A stretch of 64,000 nt of DNA from Apus apus (Eukaryota; Chordata; Aves; Apodiformes; Apodidae), in contig NC_067287.1 of assembly GCF_020740795.1 (NCBI RefSeq), positions 34,651,501 to 34,715,500 on the forward strand. Reading direction: 5' to 3'. Position 1 is the stretch's first letter. Every line of letters starts with the position of its first letter. The notes beneath the pieces are model-generated. The model searched no databases and was not told where the DNA came from. It worked only from the letters and a program-made list of their open reading frames with translations. Shown piece after piece: positions 36,801 to 48,818 of this stretch. The translations under genes and the position numbers were made by a program.

Positions 36801-39800
36801 GACAGCTGTGGTCTCTGCTCTTATAAATCCACAAAGTTTTCCAGGCATCTGGAAAGGGAGGACCAGGGAGGATATCCAGCTTGTGGTTCTGCAGAGAGCA
36901 CTGCTTTATTTTGAGGTGTGCCTGTGTATATGTACATGTATTGTCTCCTCAGCTGATCAGTTGTGAAGTATTCAGACTAGATGTATGCAAGGAAAAGATC
37001 CTCTCCGTGCAGCAAGGTTTAGCTTTTCCCTTCTTGGTTGCAGAAATTTCTTAGGTTTTGCTTGAAGAATTAAGTGTGGTCAAAGAATATGGTTATAATC
37101 CCCTGTTCCAGATCTTATTTTGGATACAACTAGTACTGTGGATCCTGGTATTCTTTTCAGAAGGGCCTGGATATTTGAAGGTGTGGGGTTTTTTTGAAAG
37201 GTGATTAGTTATTTGCATTCTGTGGTCTGACCAGCTGTTACCACGTTGTTAAAAATTTCTAACCTAAAGCTAAGAGTTCAAAAGAATTGGTGTAACACAA
37301 CCACTAAAACGAGTAATTTTATCCATTTATTTTCTGATCTGACAAGAAAATAAATCCTTTACAGAAATGAATTCTGTGTATTCCATGTTAAGCAGATCTT
37401 GTCTAAAAGAAGTCCTTGTTGTAGCAGATTACTGAATAATTAAAATGATTCAGAGATTGACAGGGACAGAATATATAGGTGAATATTTAAGCGTTGGATG
37501 GGAACCAGAACTGCTGTCCTGAACAGGTATGAATGGTAAAACCAAAGCTGTCAGTTCATATTGTTGGAGTTATTCCTGGGTAAGATAAGGAGAGTGGTTT
37601 TTCTGTAAAGGTAAAATGTGGAAATGAATAAAACCCCCAGCAACCATGGATTCTTTTTTTATTGAGCCATCTCTTATTCTTCAAGAAAAGGAGAAGTGAA
37701 AATGGTGTTCATTGATGGGGATGGTGACGTGTATTGTCTTTGTCTCATTTGCCTTGTTTCATTTTTGATTTGTGCTCCCAGTTGGGAATTTGTGCTTTGG
37801 TTCTATGCTTTGTCTTAAGGCTGGTACTTGCTGAGCAAATGTCAAGGAAAGCTAATAGAGAGGCTGTGACCAGATGACTAAGCCTCGTGTGCAGGATGCG
37901 TGGCTGGTTGTTGTGCTTGCCTGCAGGACCATGTTGTTCCGCTGCAGCAATGCTGGGCGCTGCCCTGCTATGCTGGCTTCCCCTGCTGCACCTAGGCTAG
38001 GATCTTGTTTAACAAGATCAGTTCACAATGCTTGAGTCACTTGCAGGTAACAGCAGGTGACAGAGCTTTCTCTTGCTGGGATGTTCTGGCTTTTGATTCA
38101 CCCTTTACCAAATGTTTTCTCCTTCAGGCAGAATTACCCAGTTCTTTGGTTCAATTGCCATTACGTATTTTCCTTTGAGCTGGGAGCAGTGCCAAATAGG
38201 CTCTAGCCTTAAAGACATCATCAACTCAAGGTACCCATGTGTGTAACCGTGACTGCATTTGACTTGAGTGCTGTTTGCTGATAGTTGCTTGGAAATCTGC
38301 TCTAATGAATGCTCTTCCTTCCATAGTCCTATGTGAGATAATTATGGCTATACAGTGTTATCTGTAGGGCTTTAGCACAGAAAACTTGCCTCTCAAGTGT
38401 CATCCTGTGTCTGCCTGAGGGCCACAGATGGAGGAACTTTGCATTCAGCTGATGGGGAAAGCCATCTTTGTATTGAACTGTGGGTGTTTGTATCTCGAGC
38501 TTTGCAAGGTGCAACAGTTGAGATGTCTGAATAGAAGAGAAATCAAGGGGAATGTGAGGAAGAAAACCAACCCAGGAGATTCCTGTGCTTTATCTGTTTG
38601 GTTGTGATGATGGTACCCCTTTGATGTTACAGCATTTGGCTTACACATTCCTTGGGACCCCTGGAAACAGTAGGAAAAAGTGCAGAACAGGGTAACAGTA
38701 GCTGGGCTTACACCAGCACATTGCTACAGTTAAGTGGTGTAGGAGAAAGGTACTTGAGGATTGCAAGGAGACAGTGAGGATAGTGTTTTATTTGCAGCAA
38801 CCTGCTGAGGATTGAAATCTGGAGGAGAAAATCTGGAAGAGTGGACAAAGAGCACTTTGTCCAAATGGATGACAGCGGGTACTTGAGCAGAGACAATCCT
38901 AGCCAAAGACAGCTGATTTTGAGCACTGACATTAACTGGTTGAGTAAACAGCCATACCAGAGTTAGCTGACAGCACATGTGCCTCCTGATGTACTCCATG
39001 ATTTTATGCTGGGGCCATTTATCTACAGTACTCCTGGGGTCAGTGTGTGTGGGTAGGATTCCAGATAAGGAGGGTGACATAGGAAAAATCCTGAGATGTG
39101 AACAGAAGAGCATGTACTTATTTGATCTATATCGTTTTCAAATAAGTTGAGACTTTACAGGTTCTTGTCTGAGTGTCCTATTTGTCTTGGCCAGAGGTGT
39201 CCAGCTACCCAAAGCCAGTGTATGTCTCACAAATGTTATTCAAGAAGAATGATGGAAGGATGATGGTATCAAGTGATTTACCTGCATTGTTGAGAGTTTG
39301 TAAAATGCTGTGCAGTAAATTGGGTGGGGTGAACAGGAGAGAAATCCTGAAACATAAAGCCAGTATAGTGCAAATAGGAACTGCAAACTGGATGATGGGA
39401 CTTACCAGTAAGAAACAGCACATTCTTTTCTGCAGAATTGTATGCTTGGTGTATGTAGCAGATAGCTATCTACAAGTGTGGGAGGGTGCAAGGAGACTGC
39501 AGGTTCACAGTCGAGTTTTCTGCAGCTCCCATATGTTGTGGGGACTGTTCATCAGGGTTAGAGTCAGCTGATGGAGGCAGGGGGTCACCAGAGGTGTGCA
39601 GCTGGAACATGTCCAGCAACTGAATGGTCAGCAGTAGAGTTTCTGGACTTAGCCTTTGTAGTGTGAGGTGTCTGTATCTAAATTTAGGGACTGGTATTGC
39701 ATCTAGAAAATGATTAATGCTTGTAGTGTGCTCTTGCAGCCATGGTGGCTTACTGTGGACCACATACAGGTCATTCTACCTATGGTTTGACATTGATGCA

Positions 39801-41100
39801 TATGAGGAAATTGCAGCCATTAGTACAGGTTTTGCATATAAATTATTTGCAATCTGAAGTCCTTTTCTTCTTGTGCTGTCCTCTGCATTGCTCTGTTAAT
39901 AATCTTATTGTTGCTTTTTGAAACGTGCAATTACAGTCAGCTTTATGATTGATGGGAAGCAGTATTAAAGGATTAATGAGTTGAACTGAATATTTTGTGA
40001 TTCCCTAAAGTGTCAACATCAGCATGCAACAGCACACTGCTGATTAGGTTGATTCAGTCCTTGGCAGCCAGCACAGGGCATTATCCTGACAGAGTGTGTA
40101 CTTCGGTTGCTGCAGGAGGACTCAATGTCAGAGTTACTGTGATACAGGATTAACCCCCCCTCAATCCTCTTTAAAAGTGGGACCATGGCTACATGCTTTG
40201 CAGGTATAGATTGACTTGGCATGAAGGGTCAAATCAGGAATGCTCTTGGTTTCGCCTTACAGAGTGGAAGTGGTCCTTATGATTCAGTGGCAGTCTTGTG
40301 CTTGTAGGAGCCAGTGCTCAGAAAATACTTGGAGAATCTACTATAATTGAGTAGGGTGATTTATTTTCAATATATGTATTCTTCAGATTTTTGTGTCCTG
40401 TCTGCCTTTCCTTTTCCATGTGCTTTCCTATCTCTTATTTTTTTTGGAAAAAAGTTTTTGTAATTACAGTGTGAATATATATACATACAGACATATATAC
40501 ATGTACACCCAAATATTGAAGATTGGAACATATGCAGCTTGCATAAACCCTCTACTCTCTTTAATGTGGATCCTGAATAGAATTTCTTCAAGTGGCCTCT
40601 GTCTGTGTGGTTAGGTTAACATTGTGTGCCCTGTTGGACACCTTCTCTATCTCAAATCGACACATTGTTTAGAGTTTTGACAAGTTTAATCTAATTTACT
40701 TAATGCTGCAGCTGTACTTTCTTGCTCCCAGGTGCTTTCCTTGTATCTTTTGAAGAAAATATGCTGTCAAAGGGACAGTTCTAGAACCAGAAAGTGTCAG
40801 CAGAATCATTGCATGGGATCCCTTGAGCCCTGTGGTTGGTACATCCTAGTTTTACAAATGGTTATGTGTTGTAGGACCTACTGAGTTGTGTAGGGCTGCT
40901 TGCGTGATTAAGGATGATTTTCAAGAAACACAGCATGCTGTGTCAGAGCCTGGTTTCCTTTTTTGCTCATAAGAATAGTTGTCATAGTGGTCTGCTTTGA
41001 GTGACCAGCCCTCATTAAATCTAACCCCTCCATTTTGAAAATCCCTCGAACCTTTGAAAAACTCTACATTGGAAAAAAACTGGAGGTGAATTATATATAT
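27848..41100. other. Long intronic stretch, no supported gene
   Basis: About 13 kb without a recognised exon or younger CR1. It contains T(18) at 34568-34585 and several AT-rich blocks with homeodomain-like motifs, for example around 32510-32580 and 36170-36440. Frames such as 34165-34563 (minus, 132 codons) and 39173-39571 (plus, 132 codons) have no recognisable domain and no splice support. Confidence 0.45.
34568..34585 (+). repeat. Homopolymer T(18)
   Basis: Eighteen T bases followed by CTTTAAG. No acceptor or retroposon body was recognised nearby. Confidence 0.88.
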
Positions 41101-41139
41101 GTAGCTTTTTGACATGTATCTGGACAAGCTCTTTGCTCA

Positions 41140-41430
41140 ACACCTGTAATTACAAACAGAATTCTGATAATGAATAGAGGGTTTTAAAAGAAGATCACAT
41201 TCAAAGCTGCTCATTAATTATGTTACCAAGTGTCAGCCCTTTTTAATAAAGGAGAAAGTGCATTCTTCCTTGGCTGAAATACAAATACAATAGAGATAAT
41301 GACACTTCCCAAGGAAGTATTATTAAAATTAGAATGATGCTTGTGGCCACTAATTAAAAGTAAATAAATCTGTAAAAATCAGGATCTCTAGCCCAGATTT
41401 AAATCAGTTTGCCGTTGTTACTTGTCACTG
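41140..41430. promoter_or_regulatory. Candidate conserved non-coding element
   Basis: AT-rich, CpG-free sequence with many TAATTA/ATTAAT cores (for example CATTAATTATG near 41212-41222) and no repeat signature. It opens with ACCTGTAATTACAAACAG at 41142-41159, one base different from the motif at 9895-9912. This texture is typical of developmental enhancers in large introns, but conservation was not tested. Confidence 0.25.
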
Positions 41431-42574
41431 AGGTCTCTGAGTGAGGCACCCTGAAACCCCTGCTGTGTGTCCTTGTCTTCCTCAACTGACTTTTAGACTG
41501 GCTAGTGTTGTTAATGTGCTGTTTTGGTGATGCCACTGTCATTCATATGGGGACTAGGAGGCTGCCAATTTATATATTTTATTCAGAGGAAAAAACTTCC
41601 TTATTTTAAAAGCTTAGTTAATAAATTCCAAGTTCTGTACACTTCCACATATGTTTCTAGCATGGCTGTAGAAGTAGACTGAGTGCTAGTAAGCCTTTGC
41701 AGCTCAGACAGTGCTTCTTTTGTCATGTTGCAGCACAAAATGTTACTCAGATTCTTAATGCACTTGACCTCAGTTGCATGTAGATGATGTATCACAGACC
41801 GAAAAAGCTGTTGAAGGAACCTTTTAACATTGCTGAGTCAAATGGCTCATTTCAGGAAATACTGGAATAAAGGGTGTTTGTGCAGTCTTTGTGGCAGCCT
41901 TCTGCATATGTATTATAAAGCAGTCTTTAATTAGGTGATCACATTATTACTTGTTTCCACAGAAGTCCTGCCTCATTAAGTGCATGGTATGGTTGTTGCT
42001 CCATTTAGGAACAGCCATTCAGTGTTTTAGATCTTCTGTATTTTCAGTACATGTCTTCATTATTTTTGTTTTCTTCAAACTGTGTAAGACTTGTCTGAAA
42101 ATACTGACTATTCCCTGTTCTTAAATTATCTTCCTGTGTCACAGGTTTATGAATTTCTATTTCAGAACCCTGTAGTGAAGGGGAGGTGCATTCACACTGT
42201 AGAGGTGCAACAAATATTTCAAGTCTAAGTAAAAGTCTAAGTAAATCTATCTATAGATGTTGAGTGGAAGCTGCTTAGGTTCCCTGTGATGTCGTCAGCA
42301 CTCTGCTCTGACCCTCTGTGAGCAGTCTGGGCACAGAGATTCAGGTAGGAGACCAGAGGCTGGGAAAGAAACACTTGTCTAGGACATCCTGCTCTGACTC
42401 TGTGGCCATCTTGCTCAAACCTGCACACTCCTGTCCCCATCTCCTGTCCTTGTTTTAATTAGATGCCTTTGAGTTGTAGTGTCAGAGAGAGCCATCCTGG
42501 AGATACCACCTTTGCTTCATCCCTGGAGTAGCTTTGATTTCTGAAAGTGTGGAGCAGGTCCTGTGGAAAGACAC

Positions 42575-42870
42575 TGTGATCTTATAATTAAAACCTGTGC
42601 ATCAGGAAGCTGGAGTGTAAATTGCTCAGAAAAGTTAATTAACTTCTTAACTTTTTTTTTTCTTCTCTAAAATGGCAGAGTGGTTTTAGATTATTCAAGA
42701 ATCATATTTACCAAATCAGCCCATTTGAGTGCTTCAGATCTTTATGGTTACTACAAAGAGAATTGATCCATTATGTAATTAAGAAATATGCTTTCCCTGA
42801 AGTAATTCTTCATGTGCGTGACACTCAGAAACTCCAGAAGAACTCTAATTGATTTCTGATATGGACATCT
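42575..42870. promoter_or_regulatory. Candidate conserved non-coding element
   Basis: A second block with dense TTAATTAA, TAATTA and ATTCAAG-type cores, interrupted by a T tract at about 42652-42661. There is no coding frame and no known repeat. Called on sequence texture only. Confidence 0.2.
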
Positions 42871-42913
42871 TATATTGAAATAGATTTTTATAAGTAAGTG
42901 CAGTTTGGCTGCT

Positions 42914-42983
42914 GTTTTGTTTGTTTGTTTGTTTGATTGGGTTTTGGTTTTTTGTGGGTTGTTTTGTTTTGTTTGCTGTTTTT
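42914..42983 (+). repeat. (GTTT)n-type low-complexity repeat
   Basis: Five GTTT units are followed by further G/T-only sequence as far as the CACCCCC that starts at 42984. The strand asymmetry (almost no A or C) is a simple-repeat feature. Confidence 0.8.
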
Positions 42984-43184
42984 CACCCCCTGTGTATTAC
43001 TGAAGATATGCATTATACTCTTCTTTGATTTGCTTGTTGTTGAAAGGAAACTGCCTATGGTAGTTTTCAACAGGAACCCTTAGCATCAGCTGAGACCATG
43101 GCACAGATCTGTGTTTGGTGCCAGCACAAAGCAGAGGTGTCATCTGAATTGAGATTTGAGCGTGGTGTTAAAGATTTTCCTGGG

Positions 43185-43290
43185 AACTTGTAGTAAATAA
43201 CTTAATCTCTCTGTGCTTCAGTTACCCTTTTGTACTGGGATAATTAATCCTTTGCCATATCACAGAAGAACTATGAATGTGAAGACTGTA
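43185..43290 (+). mobile_element. MIR-like tRNA-derived SINE relic
   Basis: The core ACTTAATCTCTCTGTGCTTCAGTTACC is an evident match to the conserved MIR core (roughly 27 of 32 positions over the best part by eye). It is followed, in the correct order, by a degraded TGGGATAATTAAT and an ATGAATGTGAAG-like tail. MIR-type CORE-SINEs are ancient and survive in birds only as scattered fragments. The tRNA-derived head is not recognisable, so the limits are approximate. Confidence 0.65.
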
Positions 43291-45300
43291 GACCAGGAGG
43301 TGTTTCAACATCAGAACAGTAGGAACTCATAAGACTGAGGGAAACTGCTGACTTAATGCATCCTCTTGAAAAGGTGTGTTTGGTAGGACTGACTGTGGTT
43401 ATGTGGTTGGCAACTAGTGGTCAGGCTCCCATTGTTCTTGTGGGCTCAGGACCAGAGTTGTGAGAGTAGCAGAAGAAACACTCAAGGGTTTGTTTTAGGG
43501 AGATAATAAGAACAGGTAGATACTCTGGCAGCAGAACAAGCCAAATACACTTTTCAAGCATGTTTTCATCAGCACAGAGAAAGGAAAAACTCAGGTTGTT
43601 GATCCCTGAGACGTGTCCAAGACAGATCCTTAGCTACTATGAATCAGTGGCATTCCATGGCATTTTGGTAGAGCTGTGCTGATATATCTGAACTAGGAGT
43701 AAGACTTTTGAATATGAAATCTCATGGCAGAAGAAAAAAGTTTGAGACAATTCTTTCCTTGCAGAAGGCTTCTGAAAATTGGCGGAGCAGGTAATAAAAA
43801 GATGTAGTTTGATTTTACTTGCAGCTGCATAGATCCTGGATAAACTCCCTGGAAATCAGAATTGCTATGAGGAAGACATTGTGAATGACAATAGGAAGCA
43901 ATTCAGAATTGTAAGGTTCATGCTAACAGAAGTGCCTTGTCCTGGGAGGATAAAGAATTTACTTGAATAGAAGCAGTGTTAGAGCAACACTGATTGCTCT
44001 TGAAAGTAATCTTTTTTTTTTTTCTTTAACATTTTCTCACACTGTTGGTAGGTACCATTGCAGTGTGTTGAGTTGCACCTTTGAAAATGTGTTTAAGCAT
44101 TAAAAAATGTCAAAAGGATAACATTCAAAGAAGCAAAGAGAAGGTTTGAGGGTCTGTCGCTACAGAAGTACCAACAGTGAACAATGTACTTTTGCTGTGA
44201 ATTCCTGTTCCTGAAACCAGGAGATGAAAATTGAAAGGGTACGTGCTCTGCATAGCTCCTGGGAAACAAGGCTCTCAGCTTCCATTAACGTTATTGAACG
44301 TGTATCTGCTCCTTTTTGTGCACAGCAGGGAAGATACCCCACAGATCTGTTACGTTACTCCCTCTTCAGTTCTGAGCCTGAGGTCATTTTTCACGTGTAA
44401 AATATTCTGAGGTTTTTAGAACTCATTAAACTTTTAATTTCACAAGACAAAGTAAGAGAGGCTATCAAAAATACCATAGCAGATGAGGAAGAGTCTTACT
44501 GCAATTAGAGATAAAGTGGACTTCGAAACTTCTGGCTGTTTAAAGATTAATTTGTTCTCCCTTCACACAGACTGCTGTGAGCAGGCTGCAACAGTAGGTT
44601 CAAATGTGAACCTCTGTCCAAAGTGTGAAGTAGCCTAGTGTATTTTCAGGGATGAGGCCTTTGGAGTACATCCACAACTCCTGCTGCTCAGCTTCATCAC
44701 ATGCAGGCAGGCCAAGAAGCAAAAAATCTTGGTCTGTCCATTATGTGCAGTGGGCAGATCAAAGAAAGCTAAATGCACAAGGCTGAAAGGAGTTGCAAGA
44801 GGTACAATGCAGACCTTGGTTGTGGAGGTAAGTTCCCTGAGGTATCCTTGTCCTGGTTACCTGATTCTTTTTGACTGTCCAGTGAAGACGGTGTGCAGCT
44901 TCAGTAGTTTCCTAATTTAGTTAGATTAGTTTAAATCTCCTTTGCAAATCTTACAGACATGTTAAACAACTACTGACTTGATATGTTGGAGGATTATCTC
45001 CTGTGTTAAGGCATGTCTGTGCTGCAGACAGCACTTAACAGTACTAGATTGATAGCTCTGACAGAAGAGTCCCGGAAAATATGACTGTGGAAGCTGAGCA
45101 GCCAGTTGTTCACTTGGCTTTTTTGCGGGGTGTGACTTGCCTCCACCTAAGAGTCAGCAACAGCAGAAAAGAATGTGGGTTTGCACTCTGGCTCCTCCTC
45201 GGCAAAGTTGTGTACTGGGGCTTAGACTCAGAAGTTGGTGGATGGAGCTGTGTGCCAAAACATCTTTGTTTTGCTGCCTCTATCAGCAGTACTACAGCAC
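43291..45300. other. Intronic stretch, no supported gene
   Basis: No exon or repeat was recognised, apart from a short T tract near 44010-44021. The frame 44729-44920 and others nearby have no recognisable content. Confidence 0.5.
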
Positions 45301-45680
45301 TTTGCATCATTGAGCCTCATGACGTTGATTCTGGAAGATTTTAGACCTTATTGAATACATGAAAATTCTTTTGGCTCAATGTTTTCTTCTAGGTAGTCAC
45401 ACAAAATATTGAAAAGCAGGGAGTCTCAGACTGACCCCTCTGAGAACCCATTCAAAAAGAGTGTAGCATGTCTCTGCTGCCTTTTTTTCCAGTAAATATG
45501 CTATACTGTAGCAGAACACTAGATTAGACCACTGTGTCTTGGTTTATTCTTTACAGAAGCAGATTTGCTGATTTTGATCATCCAATCATCTTTTGGGTAT
45601 TGATTGATTTGTTTCAGGAATCTTGAGTTAGACTGACAGGTTTCTAGTTTGGTTGTCATCCTCTTTCTTGTTATGGTGGT
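45301..45680 (-). mobile_element. Ancient CR1/L3-like LINE relic, minus strand
   Basis: Several phrases in the right order match antisense CR1/L3 reverse transcriptase sequence. They are CATTGAGCCTCATGACGTTG at 45308-45327, AAAATATTGAAAAGCAGG followed by GACTGACCCCTCTGAG (45403-45445), and GTTTCAGGAATCTTGAGTTA then GACTGACAGGTTTCTAGTTT (45611-45650). Spacing is shortened by deletions and no frame is left open. It is far more diverged than the CR1 copies at 19461 and 47891, pointing to an insertion that predates birds or dates to early amniotes. Confidence 0.6.
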
Positions 45681-47890
45681 CCTTTGCTTATCTTCAGGTT
45701 GTGGTTAATTTGTTCTGGGGTTTTGTCTTGGTTTTGTGCAGTTTTTTTGAACGTAACACAAAAATTGTAGTTTAATCTGTTTCAGTGGACACATCAGTCC
45801 CCTCTTAACATTCTTCAAACATCTGTGTTTGCAATTCACTACCCTTAATCTTCTGGACTCACTCCTTCCTTCTGTTGGAATAGTTGGATTTTGTCATTTC
45901 ATCATCACTGCCCAATCCATCTCCTGCCTTCAGATTTTCAAACAGTTTTCTCTTTCAGCCAAACCAGCTCCATCTCCTGAAATGAAACATAGCCAGGATG
46001 TTGGAAGATCTTGATGTGTCTAACTGTGCCCATGGGTATTTTGGATACACACAGCTGTCTTCAGAGCACATCCCCTTCTCTTGGGGCTGGCGTAGTCTGA
46101 AAGATGGGAAATACTGGACTTTGTTTTCCTACTGCATATTACTGGAAAGGCATTAGTGAAAGACTTTGCTAACCAGATCTGTTAGTGTGACTCCTTGCAG
46201 GAGTCTGTCATAAAAGCTGACAGCATTAGCAAATGCCACTGTAGTTACAGGTGGATAAATTACTCAATATAGGCATGTTCTTTAAAGACAACTCCTGTTT
46301 TTATGGGCCAAAAAGTATTGAGAAGACAAAATGCCAAGATGTAGCAGTGCTAATTGTTTTTTCTCAGAGTGAAGCAATTGGCACAATACTTCATTTTTAG
46401 TAGCCTTTTCCTAAACATGTCCTGGCTGTTCACCACAGGCTCTGTGAGCCAGGGCTGTGATTGTGAAAATCTCTATGTTCCTAAAGCACCAAGTGCAACT
46501 GTAGCAGGAAAAGAAATTGATGTCTCATCGGTGTTTCACAGCCATATTCTCTTTCTAGCAACAAGTCTGTTTCTCTTTATCATGAACCAAGATTTTAGGA
46601 GTAATCTTAGAGTCTCTCAAGGAGTAAGCATTGTGGACCAGACCATAAAGGTGCAGGAAGCTCTGCTTGCTGGTAGTGCCAGGGTTGTGCGCTTGTCTGT
46701 CACGTGCTCATCAGAAACTCTGTAAAAGGGGTCCTGCTGGTAACATCCCTACTCATCTCTTGCTTTGAATATGGGCTGGGAGCTCCTCGGAAATAAGGAG
46801 GTGCTGAGTGGGGTTTGCTCGAGAAGCAAATATTATATACGAGTTGTTGGATGGTTGTCTTTTGCTGACCATTATTAGCAGTGTCTGGGCAAGTAGCATC
46901 TTCTGAAAGAATGCCAAATGTTTGGTGCGTGACACTGCACCTGAGGGTGGGGCCTTAGACAATCTCATTTAGCACGTCTAACCTGCTTAGAGCTGATTTT
47001 CTTCTCAGACATATGGAATTAACCAAAGATAAATAGGGAACACGCCTGGCCAGCGTGTTGTGAGAGCTGACTTTTTATTTTCTGGTATTGGGAGGAAAGA
47101 AGAAATAGTCAGGCAGACGTTACACCTCTGTATTTATCCTCAGTCAAGCTTGCAGTGTGCAATACAGACTTCTTTTATTTTTGCTTTCAGAAAGTTGCCC
47201 CATGCTCAAAAGCAGGAAATAGGGATGGGATCCTTATTTCTGCCATGATTTAGCCAGTGCTTTATGTTTGCTTTGGCAAGACACTGAATTTGCCCTTCAC
47301 TTCCTTTCTGTCAAAGGAAATGCTTAATTTCTAAGTTTCATAAAGACACAGACAAGACTCCATCACTTTCAGTGCAATCCCTGTGCTCATGGGTACAGTA
47401 TGACAAAGAAAAGTTGACTCAAAGTACAAAGTAGCTTTGTTCAGTTGTGATTTTTGTTACCCCCATTCTGGCAGAAGTTAATTCTGCAGGCAGGGTGCAT
47501 GCTGAGTGGGGGTGGTAGTACTGGAAAATGCTCTGCTGGCTGTTTGCTTGAAGCTGGGAATGGAAATCTGTTTCTCTCTCCTTCTTGGGTAATGTAATGC
47601 AACTCGTAAATACCAACAATTTGCACTTTATAGGTGCTTCTCCCCTGCCCAGCCTTTCCCAGGATTTGCAAAGCAGTAATTACTCCTCATTTATGCTGTT
47701 GCAGTATTACAGTCATGGTAAGATAGGGTAGTAACTAAAGCATGAAGTAGGTAAAGGTATGTCAGAGGTCTTGCAATAAACAGCTGTAGCACCAGAGAGA
47801 ATTCTCCCCTGTGATTGCTCAGCAGCCCTTCACCATTGCAGCTTTTCACTGGTACATGATACTAAGTTACATGATACTCAATATATAAGT
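45681..47890. other. Intronic stretch, no supported gene
   Basis: The frame 46354-46725 (123 codons) has no recognised domain. A weak MIR-like resemblance at about 47270-47330 was seen but is not called. Part of 45681-45830 may continue the CR1/L3 relic. Confidence 0.45.
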
Positions 47891-48085
47891 CACAGAATCA
47901 CAGAATCATTCTGGTTGGGAAAGACCTTTAAGATCATAGAGTCCAACCATAGCCTAACTCTACCAAGCCCAATGCTTAAGCCATATTCTTAAGCACCACA
48001 TCTGTATGTCTCTTAAACACTTACAGGGATGGAAATTCAACCACCTCCCTGGGCAAACTGTTCCAGTGTTTTATTACCCTTTCAG
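47891..48085 (-). mobile_element. CR1 LINE 3' end, minus strand
   Basis: CACAGAATCACAGAATCATT at 47891-47910 is the complement of the CR1 tail repeat. It is followed by CTGGTTGGGAAAGACCTTTA, GAGTCCAACCATAGCC and CCTGGGCAAACTGTTCCAGTG, all standard CR1 3' sequence in antisense. The copy is truncated at about 48085 and retains only the 3' UTR and the very end of ORF2. It is relatively young by its similarity to the typical tail. Confidence 0.92.
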
Positions 48086-48139
48086 ATTGTAAGCACGTAA
48101 TTTTTACTGTTTGGTATTCTTGGAAAGAGGCACTGAATG

Positions 48140-48230
48140 GGTAAATTAGGTTATGGTAGGGGGTTGGAGGTTATGGTTGGACTTGATGATCTTCAAGGTC
48201 TCTTCCAACCAGGATGATTCTATGATTCTA
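48140..48230 (+). mobile_element. CR1 LINE 3' end, + strand
   Basis: GTTATGGTTGGACTTGATGA at 48170-48189 is followed by CTTCAAGGTCTCTTCCAACC and ends GATGATTCTATGATTCTA at 48230. It is a very short 5'-truncated copy in the opposite orientation to the one at 47891, only about 55 bases away. The upstream limit is uncertain. Confidence 0.88.
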
Positions 48231-48767
48231 AAGAAGCTTTTAGTAAATGAAGTCACATGATCTATGTGCTTCGTTTACTGACTCCTTGTACTTTTGGTTG
48301 TTCCTGTTACAATCTTTTGTAATTTTTGGTGAATCGTCCCCAGTGAATTGAGATACATGAAAGGTCTTCTGCCAGCAGATCTTCTCCTTTCTGTAAAGGA
48401 ATAAGAAGTTCAGTTGTTTCTGTGAAACTTTGATCCTAACAGAAGCCATCAGCGTAGCCTGTGTTTCAGTGGAATCTGCTTTTCCGTGGATAACTGCTTT
48501 GTATGAGAACAGGCATTTTGAAGGCACGGGCTCTTTGCTGGGATGTGGTCTGAAGCATATGAAGGGTTGTAAGCTATGCTAGCAAGACAGGTTCTAGTCA
48601 CTGGAAAGGACAATTTAGTGTAACTTTGAGCATGTTACGAAAAGCAGAGAAAGAAGGCCTTTTGTTAATCACATGCTGCAATTCATGAGTTTTTAATTAA
48701 TTTAATAGAATGAGAGCCTATTTCCTTTAATAGCTGCCACTAACTAAGAGCTTCTGCTTTGTTTCAG

Positions 48768-48818
48768 ATTGTGGAAGCCTGAATTGAAATATCCTGTGAC
48801 TGACAAAGACACCAAAAG
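48768..48818 (+). other. Candidate 51-base internal exon
   Basis: A good 3' splice site, CTTCTGCTTTGTTTCAG, ends at 48767, with possible branch-point sequence TAACTAAG at 48740-48747. The 51 bases that follow are open in one frame (reading LWKPELKYPVTDKDTK) and end in AAAAG before GTTGGT at 48819, a weak donor. The length is a multiple of three, so inclusion would keep frame. I do not recognise the peptide, and such exon-like segments occur by chance in long introns. It might also be a 5' UTR exon or a cryptic exon. Confidence 0.22.

Noticed and set aside
42220..42245. 12-base tandem repeat AAGTCTAAGTAA
   Set aside because: Two imperfect units only; routine slippage.
46354..46725. 123-codon + strand frame with hydrophobic stretches
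   Set aside because: The hydrophobic runs come from T-rich DNA; no signal-peptide architecture or homology that I can recognise.
47270..47330. MIR-like phrase TTGGCAAGACACTGAATTTG
   Set aside because: The similarity is too short and degraded to separate from chance.
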